Position numbers and translations under genes: made by a program. Under the pieces are notes generated by a model. It did not search any database. It was not told where the DNA came from and saw only the letters and a program-made list of their open reading frames with translations. From Porphyromonas sp. COT-239 OH1446 (GTDB lineage: Bacteria > Bacteroidota > Bacteroidia > Bacteroidales > Porphyromonadaceae), in the NCBI RefSeq assembly GCF_000768875.1, contig NZ_JRAO01000015.1, positions 192-64,191 on the forward strand: a stretch of DNA of 64,000 nt. Reading direction: 5' to 3'. Positions 27,311 through 35,982 of the stretch are shown here, one piece after another (within the stretch, counting starts at the first letter, position 1; each line of letters begins with the position of its first letter).

Positions 27311-27444
27311 AGTTAAGCCCGCCAAGGGTATAGGTTTTATCCGCCGAGGGTACAGATTTTGCTCGTCAGGGATGTTGATTTTGTGTGCCGAAGGGATGGA
27401 CTTGCGCCCTATTGGCTATAGATTTTTCGCCCCAAGGGCATGGG
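27311..27444. repeat. Decayed extension of the 22-bp array
   Basis: About six imperfect units with the same 22-base period run up to the recG stop codon, for example GCCAAGGGTATAGGTTTTAT, GCCGAGGGTACAGATTTTG and GTCAGGGATGTTGATTTTG. They align with the intact units through GTATA-GTTTT and CCGC, so they look like older diverged copies. Confidence 0.65.
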
Positions 27445-29547
27445 TTAGGAGATCACTCCCCAGTTCGTATCCCGATGGAAGAGCTCAAGTAACCTTCGCC
27501 CGAGAGCCTCATGATCCGGGTGGCGCAGCTCAGGGTCTGCCGCCAGGAGCTCCTCGACCAGGGCACGGGCATAGCTGATCATCTCGCCATCGCGAGTAGG
27601 ATTGGCAATGCGCAGGCTGAGCTGTTGGCCACTCTGCTGCGTTCCCTCAAGCTCGCCGAAGCCCCTGAGCCGCAGGTCTTGCTCTGCGATCTCGAAGCCA
27701 TCATTGGTCTCGACCATGATCTGCACACGACGCTTGGCATCCTCTCCTAGCTCATTGCCCGTAACCAGGATACAATAGCTCTGCGCAGCCCCACGCCCGA
27801 CACGCCCTCGAAGCTGGTGCAGCTGAGAGAGTCCGAAACGATTTGCCCCCTCGATGACCATGACTGAGGCATTGGGTACATTGACCCCGACCTCGATCAC
27901 CGTCGTGGCCAGGAGCAGCTGAGCCTGGCCCGAGACAAAGCGTTGCATGTGCTCTTCCTTCTCCTTAGGCTTCATTTTGCCGTGCACGATGACGATGTTG
28001 TACTCGGGGAAGACCTCCCGATAGCGTTGCAAACCTTGCTCGAGGTTGCGCATATCCTCCCGCTCCGACTCCTCTATCATGGGGAAGACAACGTAGATCT
28101 GTCGACCTTCCCCGACCTGAGAACGAATGAAGTTGTAGACCGTGTACATCCTCTCCTCGAAGCAATGTACCGTCTGTATGGGCTTGCGCCCTGGGGGCAA
28201 CTCGTCAATGATCGAGATATCCAGGTCGCCATAGAGTGTCATGGCCAGCGTACGGGGGATGGGCGTGGCACTCATGATCAGGATGTGGGGCAGGATACGC
28301 CCCTCATTCTTCCCCCATAGACGCGCCCGCTGCTCCACCCCGAAGCGGTGCTGCTCGTCGATAATGGCCAGGCCTAGACGGTCAAACTGCACCGCTGGCT
28401 CGAGCAAGGCATGCGTGCCGACAATCATCCGAAGCTCCCCAGAGGCTAGTCGATCAAGTATTCGCTCTCTCGAGCGTTTAGGGGTGCTCCCCAAGAGCAG
28501 GCCCACTTCGATGCCCAGCGGCGCAACCAACTCGCTCAGACCTATGTGGTGCTGGCGAGTAAGGATCTCCGTCGGGGCCATCATGCAGGCCTGATAACCA
28601 TTGTCCAGGCAGAGGAGCATGGCCATCAAGGCCACCAACGTCTTTCCACTGCCTACATCTCCCTGCACCAGACGATTCATCTGTATCCCCGAGAGCATGT
28701 CGCTGCGGATCTCCCTGAGCACACGCTTCTGCGCCCCAGTGGGTTCGAAGGGCAAGTGCTCCTTGTAGAGTGCGTTGAAGAGAGCTCCTACTCGCTCCAT
28801 CCGATAACCCTGGTAGGCTACCCGTCGCTCCAAACGCATGCGCTGCAACTTGAGCTGGATGAAGAAGAGCTCTTCGAACTTGAGCCGTCGCCGAGCCCCC
28901 TCGAGACGCTCCGTACTATCAGGGAAGTGGATCTGCACGATGGCCTCTGGATAGCTCATCAGCATGGCTCGATGCAGGATCCACGGAGGCATTGTCTCTC
29001 CAAGGTATGGTGTGAGGGCACGCAGGAGTGTGTAGAGCATCTGCCGCATTTGGCGGTTCGAGAGGCCAGAGCTCTTCATCCTCTCGGAGGTATTGTACAG
29101 GGGCATCAGTCCGCCCGTCATGCCCTCGAGCTTTTCCTCGTCGTCAATCTCAGGATGTACGATGCTGTAGCTCCCATTGAAGAACTGGGGCTTGCCGAAG
29201 ATGATGTACTCCCGCCCCAGCTGATACATCCGCTCGATCGAGGCCAACGAACGAAACCAAATCAATTCGATCGAGCCCGTGCCGTCAGAGAAGATCCCTA
29301 CGAGGCGACGCTTGCGCCCTTGACCGACCTCTTGCCAATCCCTGATGTAGCCCTTGAGCTGTATGTACGGCATATCCGCCCGGATGTCCCTGATCCGATA
29401 GATATGCGTTCGGTCTACATATTTATAAGGAAAGTAGTGCAGCAGATCTAGGTAGGTTACCAGATCCAAATCTCGCTCGAGGACCTCGGCCCGCTTCGGA
29501 CCAATACCTGGCAAATACTTGAGGGGCGTCTTGAATATATCTGCCAT
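27445..29547 (-). CDS. recG: ATP-dependent DNA helicase RecG
   Basis: 700 residues, full length. N-terminal wedge/OB domain (LKYLPGIGPKRAEVLERDL) and superfamily-2 helicase domains: motif I GDVGSGKTLVALM, motif II AIIDEQHRFGVEQR, motif III MSATPIPRTLAMT, motif VI QLRGRVGRGAAQSYC. It reverses stalled forks and branch-migrates Holliday junctions. Last gene of the bcp-recA-gmk-xseB-ispD-recG cluster, 11 bases after ispD. The stop codon abuts the decayed 22-bp array. Confidence 0.97.
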   Translation of the reverse strand: MADIFKTPLKYLPGIGPKRAEVLERDLDLVTYLDLLHYFPYKYVDRTHIYRIRDIRADMPYIQLKGYIRDWQEVGQGRKRRLVGIFSDGTGSIELIWFRSLASIERMYQLGREYIIFGKPQFFNGSYSIVHPEIDDEEKLEGMTGGLMPLYNTSERMKSSGLSNRQMRQMLYTLLRALTPYLGETMPPWILHRAMLMSYPEAIVQIHFPDSTERLEGARRRLKFEELFFIQLKLQRMRLERRVAYQGYRMERVGALFNALYKEHLPFEPTGAQKRVLREIRSDMLSGIQMNRLVQGDVGSGKTLVALMAMLLCLDNGYQACMMAPTEILTRQHHIGLSELVAPLGIEVGLLLGSTPKRSRERILDRLASGELRMIVGTHALLEPAVQFDRLGLAIIDEQHRFGVEQRARLWGKNEGRILPHILIMSATPIPRTLAMTLYGDLDISIIDELPPGRKPIQTVHCFEERMYTVYNFIRSQVGEGRQIYVVFPMIEESEREDMRNLEQGLQRYREVFPEYNIVIVHGKMKPKEKEEHMQRFVSGQAQLLLATTVIEVGVNVPNASVMVIEGANRFGLSQLHQLRGRVGRGAAQSYCILVTGNELGEDAKRRVQIMVETNDGFEIAEQDLRLRGFGELEGTQQSGQQLSLRIANPTRDGEMISYARALVEELLAADPELRHPDHEALGRRLLELFHRDTNWGVIS

Positions 29548-29558
29548 GGCGACTACAA

Positions 29559-30254
29559 CTAACCCTGCGCTCGAAGAGCTAGCAAGCCCTCGGCCAAGAT
29601 CATATCCCGAGGCGTGGTGATCTTAATATTCTCCTCATTGCCCCGAACCAGGCTGATCGGCAGTGCATGGTAGGCTTCAAAGACCGAAGCATCGTCCGTA
29701 AAGCTCTCCACCTCCTCGACCGAATAAGCCGAGAGGATGAGCTCCGACCGAAAGGTCTGTGGTGTCTGCACGCTAACGTATTGCGAGCGATCGACCGCCT
29801 CGGAGCTCTCCCCCTGCAGCCTACGCAGGCTATCGACCATCGGCAGATAGGGCAAGGCAGCTCCCGAATGCTCTGCCTCGGCGAAGCAGAGCTCGATCAC
29901 CTCGCCACTGACCAAGGGACGAACGCCATCATGGATCGCTACGAGGCTATCCTCTCGCTCGACGAGCCTGAGCCCATTACGCACAGAGGCAAAGCGGCTT
30001 GCCCCTCCCGTGCAGACCCTGTGCGGAGTGCTGCATTGATACCTCCGACAGAGCTCCTGCCAGAGGCTCTGCTGCTCGAGCGGCAGGACAAGGATAAGCT
30101 CATCACAATGCTGCTGCATACGCTCGAGCGTATGCAGCAGGATCGGCTTACCTCCGAGAGAGAGGAATTGCTTGGGCAAGCCTCCTCCCATGCGTAGCCC
30201 TTTGCCTCCAGCCACGACGATGCCGTAGCGATAGCTTCGCTCTCGTGTCTGCAT
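29559..30254 (-). CDS. ispD: 2-C-methyl-D-erythritol 4-phosphate cytidylyltransferase
   Basis: About 231 residues. It forms CDP-methylerythritol in the MEP isoprenoid pathway. The nucleotide-binding motif GIVVAGGKGLRMGGGLPKQF is intact, followed by HDGVRPLVS and VQTPQTF, all typical of IspD. I prefer the ATG at 30254, seven bases after the xseB stop; ATGs at 30272 and 30278 would overlap xseB by up to 17 bases and are the alternatives. It shares an operon with DNA-repair genes, not with other MEP enzymes. Confidence 0.93.
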   Translation of the reverse strand: MQTRERSYRYGIVVAGGKGLRMGGGLPKQFLSLGGKPILLHTLERMQQHCDELILVLPLEQQSLWQELCRRYQCSTPHRVCTGGASRFASVRNGLRLVEREDSLVAIHDGVRPLVSGEVIELCFAEAEHSGAALPYLPMVDSLRRLQGESSEAVDRSQYVSVQTPQTFRSELILSAYSVEEVESFTDDASVFEAYHALPISLVRGNEENIKITTPRDMILAEGLLALRAQG

Positions 30255-30261
30255 GAGTGGA

Positions 30262-30471
30262 TTAGTTTTCATCCTCATCGAGCTGAGCGATGAGTGCGCT
30301 AAGTTGCTTATTGGCCGTAGTGAGCTTACCCTTGCAATATTTGGTGAGCTCGACCGCTTCGCCGACGAGCTTCGTCAGTTCGTCCACGTCGGGACTCTCG
30401 TGCTCGATGCGTCGAACGATCTCCTCGAGCCTCTCGGCTGCCTGAGAGTAGGTTAGATTACTTTTCGTCAT
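30262..30471 (-). CDS. xseB: Exodeoxyribonuclease VII small subunit
   Basis: 69 residues with the family pattern LTYSQAAERLEEIVRRIE and VDELTKLVGEAVELTKYCK, forming a helical hairpin. XseB multimers bind XseA to make exonuclease VII, which degrades single-stranded DNA. xseA is not in the window. It is 90 bases downstream of gmk and just ahead of ispD, within a cluster that includes recA and recG. Confidence 0.93.
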   Translation of the reverse strand: MTKSNLTYSQAAERLEEIVRRIEHESPDVDELTKLVGEAVELTKYCKGKLTTANKQLSALIAQLDEDEN

Positions 30472-30561
30472 GATGTCTGTTCAGAAATATCCGTTCTTAA
30501 TCCGTCAAAGCATAGGACTCCGTGCGAAACCTTTACGACACCTTCCTCAAAAACTGAGTAT

Positions 30562-31134
30562 CTAAGGCATAGCAATGAAATCTCGGATGATCTGCTCCAC
30601 CTCTCGGGTGCATCGATCCAGGTCGTCATTGACCACAGTGCGATCGAAGCGAGGGGCATAGGAGAGCTCCAACTGTGCCTTGGCCAGTCGCTCCTCGATG
30701 ACCTCGGGGCTATCTGTAGATCGCTTCTCGAGGCGACGGCGCAGTTCCTCGATCGAGGGAGGCTGAATGAATAGACTGAGCGAACGATCGGGGTACGAGC
30801 GTTGGATGTTTAGAGCCCCGACACAGTCCACATCCAGGATGACGTTGTCTCCCTGAGCCAGGCGACGATCGACCTCTGAGCGCAGTGTGCCATAGTACTT
30901 ACCCTCGTAGACCTCCTCCCACTCGAGCAGTTGATTGCTCTGGATCAGTTGGCGAAACTCATCCGTAGAGAAGAAGTAGTACTCGACACCATGCCGCTCC
31001 ACCCCTCGGGGCGGGCGACTGGTGGCCGAGATAGAGAACTGTAGGTTGAGCTCTGGGGCCTGCCTCTGTAGCTGGGCAATGATCGAGCTCTTGCCCGTGC
31101 CCGAGGGGGCGGAGATGATGATGACTTTGCCCAT
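30562..31134 (-). CDS. gmk: Guanylate kinase
   Basis: 190 residues. It phosphorylates GMP to GDP with ATP. P-loop IISAPSGTGKSSII at the N-terminus and the GMP-binding region SATSRPPRGVERHGVEYYF with LEWEEVYEGKYYGT are conserved. It lies 11 bases after recA, within the same minus-strand operon. Confidence 0.97.
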   Translation of the reverse strand: MGKVIIISAPSGTGKSSIIAQLQRQAPELNLQFSISATSRPPRGVERHGVEYYFFSTDEFRQLIQSNQLLEWEEVYEGKYYGTLRSEVDRRLAQGDNVILDVDCVGALNIQRSYPDRSLSLFIQPPSIEELRRRLEKRSTDSPEVIEERLAKAQLELSYAPRFDRTVVNDDLDRCTREVEQIIRDFIAMP

Positions 31135-31145
31135 AGCTCGGGGTC

Positions 31146-32168
31146 TTAGGCTTGGGTCTGCTTGATCTTGTCCGTGATCTGGGCAGTGATTTCCTCCATC
31201 AGCTCGGGGTTGTCCCTGAGGGTTGCCTTGGCGGCCTCTCGACCCTGGCCGAGCTTCACATCGCCATAGCTAAACCATGAGCCACTCTTCTTAACGATAC
31301 CGTGCTCGGTACCCAGGTCGATGATCTCCCCAGTGCGCGAGATTCCCTCACCGTAGACGATGTCGAACTCTGCCTTGCGGAATGGGGGCGCAACCTTATT
31401 CTTGACGATCTTGACCTTGGTAAGGTTACCCAGCACCTCCTCGCCATCCTTGATCGCAGTGCTCTTGCGGATGTCGATGCGCACAGAGGCGTAGAACTTG
31501 AGGGCATTCCCCCCCGTAGTTGTCTCGGGGTTGCCGAAGGAGACACCGATCTTCTCTCTCAACTGGTTAATGAAGATGCAGGTCGTATTCGACTTATTAA
31601 TCGCACCAGTCATCTTACGCAGGGCCTGCGACATCAGTCGGGCATGTAGGCCGACCTTATTGTCGCCCATGTCTCCCTCGATCTCCTGCTTGGGGGTCAA
31701 GGCTGCCACAGAGTCGATGACCACCAGGTCTACTGCCGAGGAGCGAATGAGCTGCTCAGCGATATCGAGGGCTTGCTCGCCATTGTCTGGCTGCGAGATG
31801 AGCAGATTATCCACATCTACACCGAGTTTGGCTGCATAGACGGGGTCAAAGGCATGCTCTGCATCGATGAAGGCCGCGATGCCGCCAGCCTTCTGCGCTT
31901 CGGCGATGGCATGGATGGTCAGGGTCGTCTTACCCGAAGACTCTGGGCCGAAGATCTCGATGATGCGCCCACGAGGATAGCCTCCGCAACCCAAGGCAAG
32001 GTCTACACCTATAGAGCCCGAGGGGATAACGCTAATGGCCTCTACGGGGCGAGAGCCGAGGTTCATGATCGAGCCCTTGCCGTGTACCTTCTCGATATTA
32101 GCCATGGCGGCCTCGAGGGCCTTGCGCTTGGCTTCGTTGATCTTGTCTTTTGTATTCTCGTCCGACAT
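31146..32168 (-). CDS. recA: Recombinase RecA
   Basis: 340 residues. Walker [17 protein letters not shown], Walker [11 protein letters not shown], loop L1 and the conserved [19 protein letters not shown] and [16 protein letters not shown] are all present. The C-terminus is short and less acidic than in E. coli. It pairs homologous DNA and triggers repair responses. It begins 20 bases after bcp. No LexA-type operator was recognised in front of the cluster. Confidence 0.98.
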   Translation of the reverse strand: MSDENTKDKINEAKRKALEAAMANIEKVHGKGSIMNLGSRPVEAISVIPSGSIGVDLALGCGGYPRGRIIEIFGPESSGKTTLTIHAIAEAQKAGGIAAFIDAEHAFDPVYAAKLGVDVDNLLISQPDNGEQALDIAEQLIRSSAVDLVVIDSVAALTPKQEIEGDMGDNKVGLHARLMSQALRKMTGAINKSNTTCIFINQLREKIGVSFGNPETTTGGNALKFYASVRIDIRKSTAIKDGEEVLGNLTKVKIVKNKVAPPFRKAEFDIVYGEGISRTGEIIDLGTEHGIVKKSGSWFSYGDVKLGQGREAAKATLRDNPELMEEITAQITDKIKQTQA

Positions 32169-32188
32169 ATTTGTATTCGTTAATTCTA

Positions 32189-32641
32189 TTATGGGTTCAA
32201 TATCTGTGCGGCATGCGTGCTGGTAGACACCTCTCGGCCTCGGAGGATGCGCTCGATCGTGCCCGAGGCATCGATCACGAAGGTAGTGCGCTCCGTCCCC
32301 ATGTACTTACGCCCATACATGCTCTTCTCGACCCAAACGCCAAAGTTCTGATTGAGCTCTGTGTCTGTATCGGCGATGAGGCGAAAGGGGAGCTGATGCT
32401 TCTCGATGAAGCTCCTATGGCTGCGGGAGGAGTCTCTACTCACCCCAACGATCTCATAACCAGCAGCCCTGAGCTCGGCATAGGCATCTCTAAGGCTGCA
32501 GGCCTGCGCCGTGCATCCGGCTGTATTGTCTTTGGGGTAGAAGTAGAGGACAATCTTCTTACCTGGATAGTCTGAGAGGCGCACCTCTTTGCCGTCTTGG
32601 TCGAGACCGAGTAGATCGGGCACTTGATCTCCTAGTTTCAT
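32189..32641 (-). CDS. bcp: Thioredoxin-dependent thiol peroxidase (BCP/PrxQ type)
   Basis: About 150 residues from the ATG at 32641 ([10 protein letters not shown]), the usual family start; an upstream in-frame ATG at 32680 would add 13 non-conserved residues. The peroxidatic site [20 protein letters not shown] holds the catalytic Cys and a second Cys five residues on, as in atypical two-Cys PrxQ. It reduces peroxides using thioredoxin. First gene of the recA cluster, with TATCTTTG upstream. Confidence 0.94.
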   Translation of the reverse strand: MKLGDQVPDLLGLDQDGKEVRLSDYPGKKIVLYFYPKDNTAGCTAQACSLRDAYAELRAAGYEIVGVSRDSSRSHRSFIEKHQLPFRLIADTDTELNQNFGVWVEKSMYGRKYMGTERTTFVIDASGTIERILRGREVSTSTHAAQILNP

Positions 32642-32695
32642 TCTCGTTTTCGTTTGGGAAAGCACCAATTGGTGTATCATTATTTATTGCGAAAA

Positions 32696-32703
32696 CAAAG
32701 ATA
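32696..32703 (-). promoter_or_regulatory. -7 box of the bcp-recA-gmk-xseB-ispD-recG cluster
   Basis: TATCTTTG on the minus strand matches TAnnTTTG. The leader to the ATG at 32641 would be about 50 bases. Confidence 0.55.
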
Positions 32704-32779
32704 GGTAATTCGACCGACACCTCGCACGACGCTCCTCACAGGGCTTCGGCCAAGACCCCGGAAGGGATGCGGCTAAAGT

Positions 32780-32975
32780 TCAAGCAGAGCCTCCATGGAA
32801 ACATAAGTAAGATAGCACTGGAGACTCAAATAGGATCTCCATCGAGACTCAAATAGGATCTCCATCGAGACTCAAATAGGATCACAATGGAGGTCTAAGT
32901 AGAAGCTCAATCGAGACCCAAGTAGGAGCTCGGTCAAGGTATAAATAGGATCGCAATAGAGGTCTAAGTGTAAGC
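32780..32975. repeat. 23-bp tandem repeat array, copy 4 (best preserved)
   Basis: At 32821 and 32844 two perfectly identical 23-base units stand in tandem (starting GAGACTCAAATAGGATCTCC), and a third begins at 32867. Diverged units flank them, including GAGACCCAAGTAGGAGCTCG and ATAAATAGGATCGCAATAG. The array fills the divergent gap between bcp and the DUF4105 gene. This copy defines the repeat period best. Confidence 0.93.
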
Positions 32976-33031
32976 TTCGGAGAGGCTCTATCGAAACCCG
33001 AGCAATGGCAATATAAGGAGCGAGAGAGGAG

Positions 33032-33070
33032 GGATGACAATTGTCATCCGAGGGCAAGTTCGTATATTTG
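33032..33070 (+). promoter_or_regulatory. Promoter overlapped by an 18-bp palindrome
   Basis: TATATTTG (33063-33070) is a -7 match and TTG (33041-33043) lies 19 bases upstream at -33. The -33 element sits inside the perfect palindrome GGATGACAATTGTCATCC (33032-33049), a candidate operator. Transcription would begin near 33075, 20 bases before the ATG at 33094. Confidence 0.75.
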
Positions 33071-33093
33071 GGCAGATATTCGCTCAACGACCA

Positions 33094-34350
33094 ATGAAGC
33101 ATCGACTATACCTATTATGTATATTTGCCACTCTCGCAGTGTGCTGCCCCCAAGCACTCAAGAGTGAACCTATCTATGGACTTCCCGATAGCCTCAGCTC
33201 CGAAGCCATCGTGAGCATTCTCGTAGCAGAGCCCAGCCCCGACGAGGTCTACACCCTCTATGGCCATGCAGGGCTGAGGGTTCAGGATCGGGAGCAGGCG
33301 ATAGACCTCACATTCAACTATGGGATCTTCAACTTTGACGATGGTTTCCTCCTGCGCTTTGTGCCAGGTCGAACGGACTACATCGTGCAACCACAACTCA
33401 GCCAAGACTATATACACAGCTATCTCTCCCGAGGCAGTCAGGTGCGAGAACTGATCCTTGAGATGGACAGCGAGGCCCGTCAAGAAGCTTGGCACTACCT
33501 CATGCACAACATCCAACCCGAGAATAGGGTCTATCGATACAACTTCTTCTACGACAACTGCTCTACTCGCCCTGTACAGATCTTCGCCGAGGCTCTTCGC
33601 CGCTCAGGTGAACGGACTGGCAAGGCTCGCATCCTAACCCTCCCCACGCGACCTGAGCAGCCCACCACCTGGCGCAAGCAGATCAACCACCTGGAACAGA
33701 AGCATCCGTGGGTCGTCCTAGGGACAGACCTAGCCCTCGGAGCACCGACCGACGAGGCGATGTCTGCTCGCGATCTGCTCTTCCTCCCGCACCACATCGA
33801 GCACGTCCTGCGCTCGGGCATCATCAAGGGCGAGCACAAGGCTTCCCCCATCAGAGCGACTCGCCTCTATGAAGCCTATGGTGATGCTTCTCAGGGAAGT
33901 AGCTGGCTCAGGTGGCTCTACCACCCTACCCTTATTTTCACCTTAGTGCTGATAGGTAGCCTCATTGCCTTCGTACGAATGCTCCTAGGGCACAGTATAT
34001 GGAGAGCTCTAGAGATCGCACTTTGGAGCTTGGGTGGTCTTGCAGGGCTCATCCTGTGGTACATTGCCTTGGGAACGGAGCATCCCAAGGTGTGGCCTAA
34101 CTATAACCTCATCGTCCTACACCCAGCTCTATGGCTCGGGGGTATCTCTCCTTTAGTCAGACCTAGATGGCAGGGACTTCGTTTATCCTTTCATTTTCTT
34201 AACTTTGCGGGGCAAATTGGCTTCCTCCTACTCTCCTGGGCCCTGCCTCAGCACTTCAACAGTGCTGTCTATATGCTGGCTGCCTCGCTGGCACTGCTCT
34301 CGCTCGGTCGCCTCTTGGAGTATCGCCGCCGGAGGCTACAGATACAATAG
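33094..34350 (+). CDS. DUF4105 (Lnb-type N-terminal) membrane protein
   Basis: About 418 residues from the ATG at 33094; an upstream frame extension would overlap the promoter. Signal peptide (LLCIFATLAVCC), then a periplasmic DUF4105 domain with YTLYGHAGLRVQD, FNYGIFNFDDGFLLRF and RYNFFYDNCSTRP, the last containing the conserved Asn-Cys-Ser-Thr of this papain-like-fold family. Four hydrophobic segments follow (about residues 282-410), so the C-terminus is in the inner membrane. The function is unproven; family members are thought to be membrane-bound cysteine hydrolases. The stop codon touches the start of the next gene, so the two are co-transcribed. Confidence 0.82.
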   Translation: MKHRLYLLCIFATLAVCCPQALKSEPIYGLPDSLSSEAIVSILVAEPSPDEVYTLYGHAGLRVQDREQAIDLTFNYGIFNFDDGFLLRFVPGRTDYIVQPQLSQDYIHSYLSRGSQVRELILEMDSEARQEAWHYLMHNIQPENRVYRYNFFYDNCSTRPVQIFAEALRRSGERTGKARILTLPTRPEQPTTWRKQINHLEQKHPWVVLGTDLALGAPTDEAMSARDLLFLPHHIEHVLRSGIIKGEHKASPIRATRLYEAYGDASQGSSWLRWLYHPTLIFTLVLIGSLIAFVRMLLGHSIWRALEIALWSLGGLAGLILWYIALGTEHPKVWPNYNLIVLHPALWLGGISPLVRPRWQGLRLSFHFLNFAGQIGFLLLSWALPQHFNSAVYMLAASLALLSLGRLLEYRRRRLQIQ

Positions 34351-35904
34351 ATGGAACAGAAACCCTTACGCTACCTCCTAACCTCTCTGGTGGTCTTGGC
34401 CGCTATTCAGATGCAAGCACAGGCGCAGCAGCTGCCTAGGCTTGTGGTCTGCATTACGGTCGATCAGCTGCGCAGCGACTATCTGCAAGAGCTGGAGCCA
34501 CTGATGGAGCAGGAGGGGCTACGCCGTCTGCTCTCCCAAGGGCGAGTCTATCCTGAAGTAAAGTTCCCACTCACAGCACCCGATGCTGCATCTGCTACAG
34601 CGACTATCTTCACGGGAACTTATCCCGAGACCCATGGCATCGAACGCTCAAGCATCTTCGTGCGCAAGATCGGGCGTTCACAGTCCATCTTTTGGGACGA
34701 GGCTTACCTAGGCAACTATACCCGAGAGACCTATTCCCCCCGAGCACTACTGGTCAATACCCTGGGCGACCGTCTCAAGGAGGCCTCCGATGGGGAAACA
34801 CTCGTATACGGCATTGCGCCCGAAGCCGAGCAAGCCATCAGCTCAACAGGGATTCTAGCCGATGGAGCCTTTTGGATAGAGAATAAGGTCGGGGCTTGGG
34901 CTAGCTCGAGCTTTTACGGCCTTATGCCCAAGTATATCGAGCGATACAATCGCTCCGAAGAGGGGCTTAACAAACGTCTAACCTCCAACAAGCTCAGCTG
35001 GACTCCCCTGAGGCACTACATCACCCCAAGCATTGCCTATAGCGACTGGGGGCGGCGGTTCTCCTACACCTATCAGGGCAGCGACATCTACCCACTCAAG
35101 CAGAGCCCTCTGATTAATGAAGAGGTTACCACGCTCGCCCTCAAACTCATCGAAGAGGGAGGCTACGAACGACGCAAAAGCCCAGGTCTTCTATCCCTAT
35201 CCTATACAGCCTCCCCCACCAACGGTAGCGAGCTCGGAGCAGAAGAGGTGGACAGCTACCTGAGGCTGGATCGAGAGATTGCCCGCCTGTTGCGAGACCT
35301 CGACAGGCGCTTTGGGCTCGACAACTGCCTCATTACCCTCTCAGGGACGGGTTATACCACCTCTGTACAGAAGTCCCCGAGGGCGAGCAAGCTACGCCGA
35401 GCCTTCGGACTAGGCCGAGCCTCTGCCCTGGTGAATATGTACCTCTCGGCTCTCTATGGCCAAGGAGCATGGGTCGAGACCCTACTCGAGGGACGTATCT
35501 ACCTCAACCACAAACTAGCAGAGCAGAGAGGGATCGCCCTAGCAGACCTGCAGAGAGAGACAGCCTCCGTACTCAGACAGATGGAGGGTGTAGCCTCGGC
35601 TACGACAGCCGATCGCCTGCGACAGGCCGATGGGCTCTCGGGCGAGAAACTCAGACTTCGACGCTCAGTACACAACCGCCAAATGGCCGATGTCTACTGG
35701 CGCATCCTACCTGCATGGCAGATCGAGGAGCTCCAGCACAGCCCTAGACTCAACACCTATTCGACAGCCATCAGCTCCCCCTTCATCATCATGGGAGCAG
35801 GTGTCCACCCCAAGACCTTCGACTATCCAGTCGTAGAGGCGAGAGACATCGTGCGGGCTATATGCAGCGTCCTGCGCATTCGCCCTCCGAACGAAGCGTA
35901 CTAA
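34351..35904 (+). CDS. PafA-like alkaline phosphatase/phosphodiesterase
   Basis: 517 residues with a signal peptide (LVVLAAIQMQAQA) and an alkaline-phosphatase superfamily fold. The N-terminal metal ligand lies in CITVDQLRSDYL (about residue 38), and the nucleophile region is FPLTAPDAASATATIFTGTYP (residues 73-92), with THGIERSSIF after it. This resembles Bacteroidetes PafA phosphatases and type I phosphodiesterases; the exact nucleophile (Ser or Thr) cannot be assigned confidently. Probably periplasmic phosphate-ester hydrolysis. Its ATG follows the DUF4105 stop with no gap. A short AGCCTGCC/GGCAGGCT hairpin (35910-35937) separates it from secA. Confidence 0.8.
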   Translation: MEQKPLRYLLTSLVVLAAIQMQAQAQQLPRLVVCITVDQLRSDYLQELEPLMEQEGLRRLLSQGRVYPEVKFPLTAPDAASATATIFTGTYPETHGIERSSIFVRKIGRSQSIFWDEAYLGNYTRETYSPRALLVNTLGDRLKEASDGETLVYGIAPEAEQAISSTGILADGAFWIENKVGAWASSSFYGLMPKYIERYNRSEEGLNKRLTSNKLSWTPLRHYITPSIAYSDWGRRFSYTYQGSDIYPLKQSPLINEEVTTLALKLIEEGGYERRKSPGLLSLSYTASPTNGSELGAEEVDSYLRLDREIARLLRDLDRRFGLDNCLITLSGTGYTTSVQKSPRASKLRRAFGLGRASALVNMYLSALYGQGAWVETLLEGRIYLNHKLAEQRGIALADLQRETASVLRQMEGVASATTADRLRQADGLSGEKLRLRRSVHNRQMADVYWRILPAWQIEELQHSPRLNTYSTAISSPFIIMGAGVHPKTFDYPVVEARDIVRAICSVLRIRPPNEAY

Positions 35905-35982
35905 ACCACAGCCTGCCTTTGAGATAAGGGGCAGGCTAACCGTTCGCTTCACATTCATTCTAAACAAAAAGATAATAGATAC

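Noticed and set aside
28546-29451. 301-residue plus-strand ORF opposite recG
   Set aside because: Antisense to a full-length RecG with all helicase motifs; high-GC codon bias produces such shadows.
32872-33102. 76-residue minus-strand ORF over the fourth array
   Set aside because: Same repeat translation; it also overlaps the DUF4105 promoter.
35910-35937. Terminator between the PafA-like gene and secA
   Set aside because: The 8-pair stem has no T-tract on either strand, so I did not list it as a terminator; it may be a processing hairpin.
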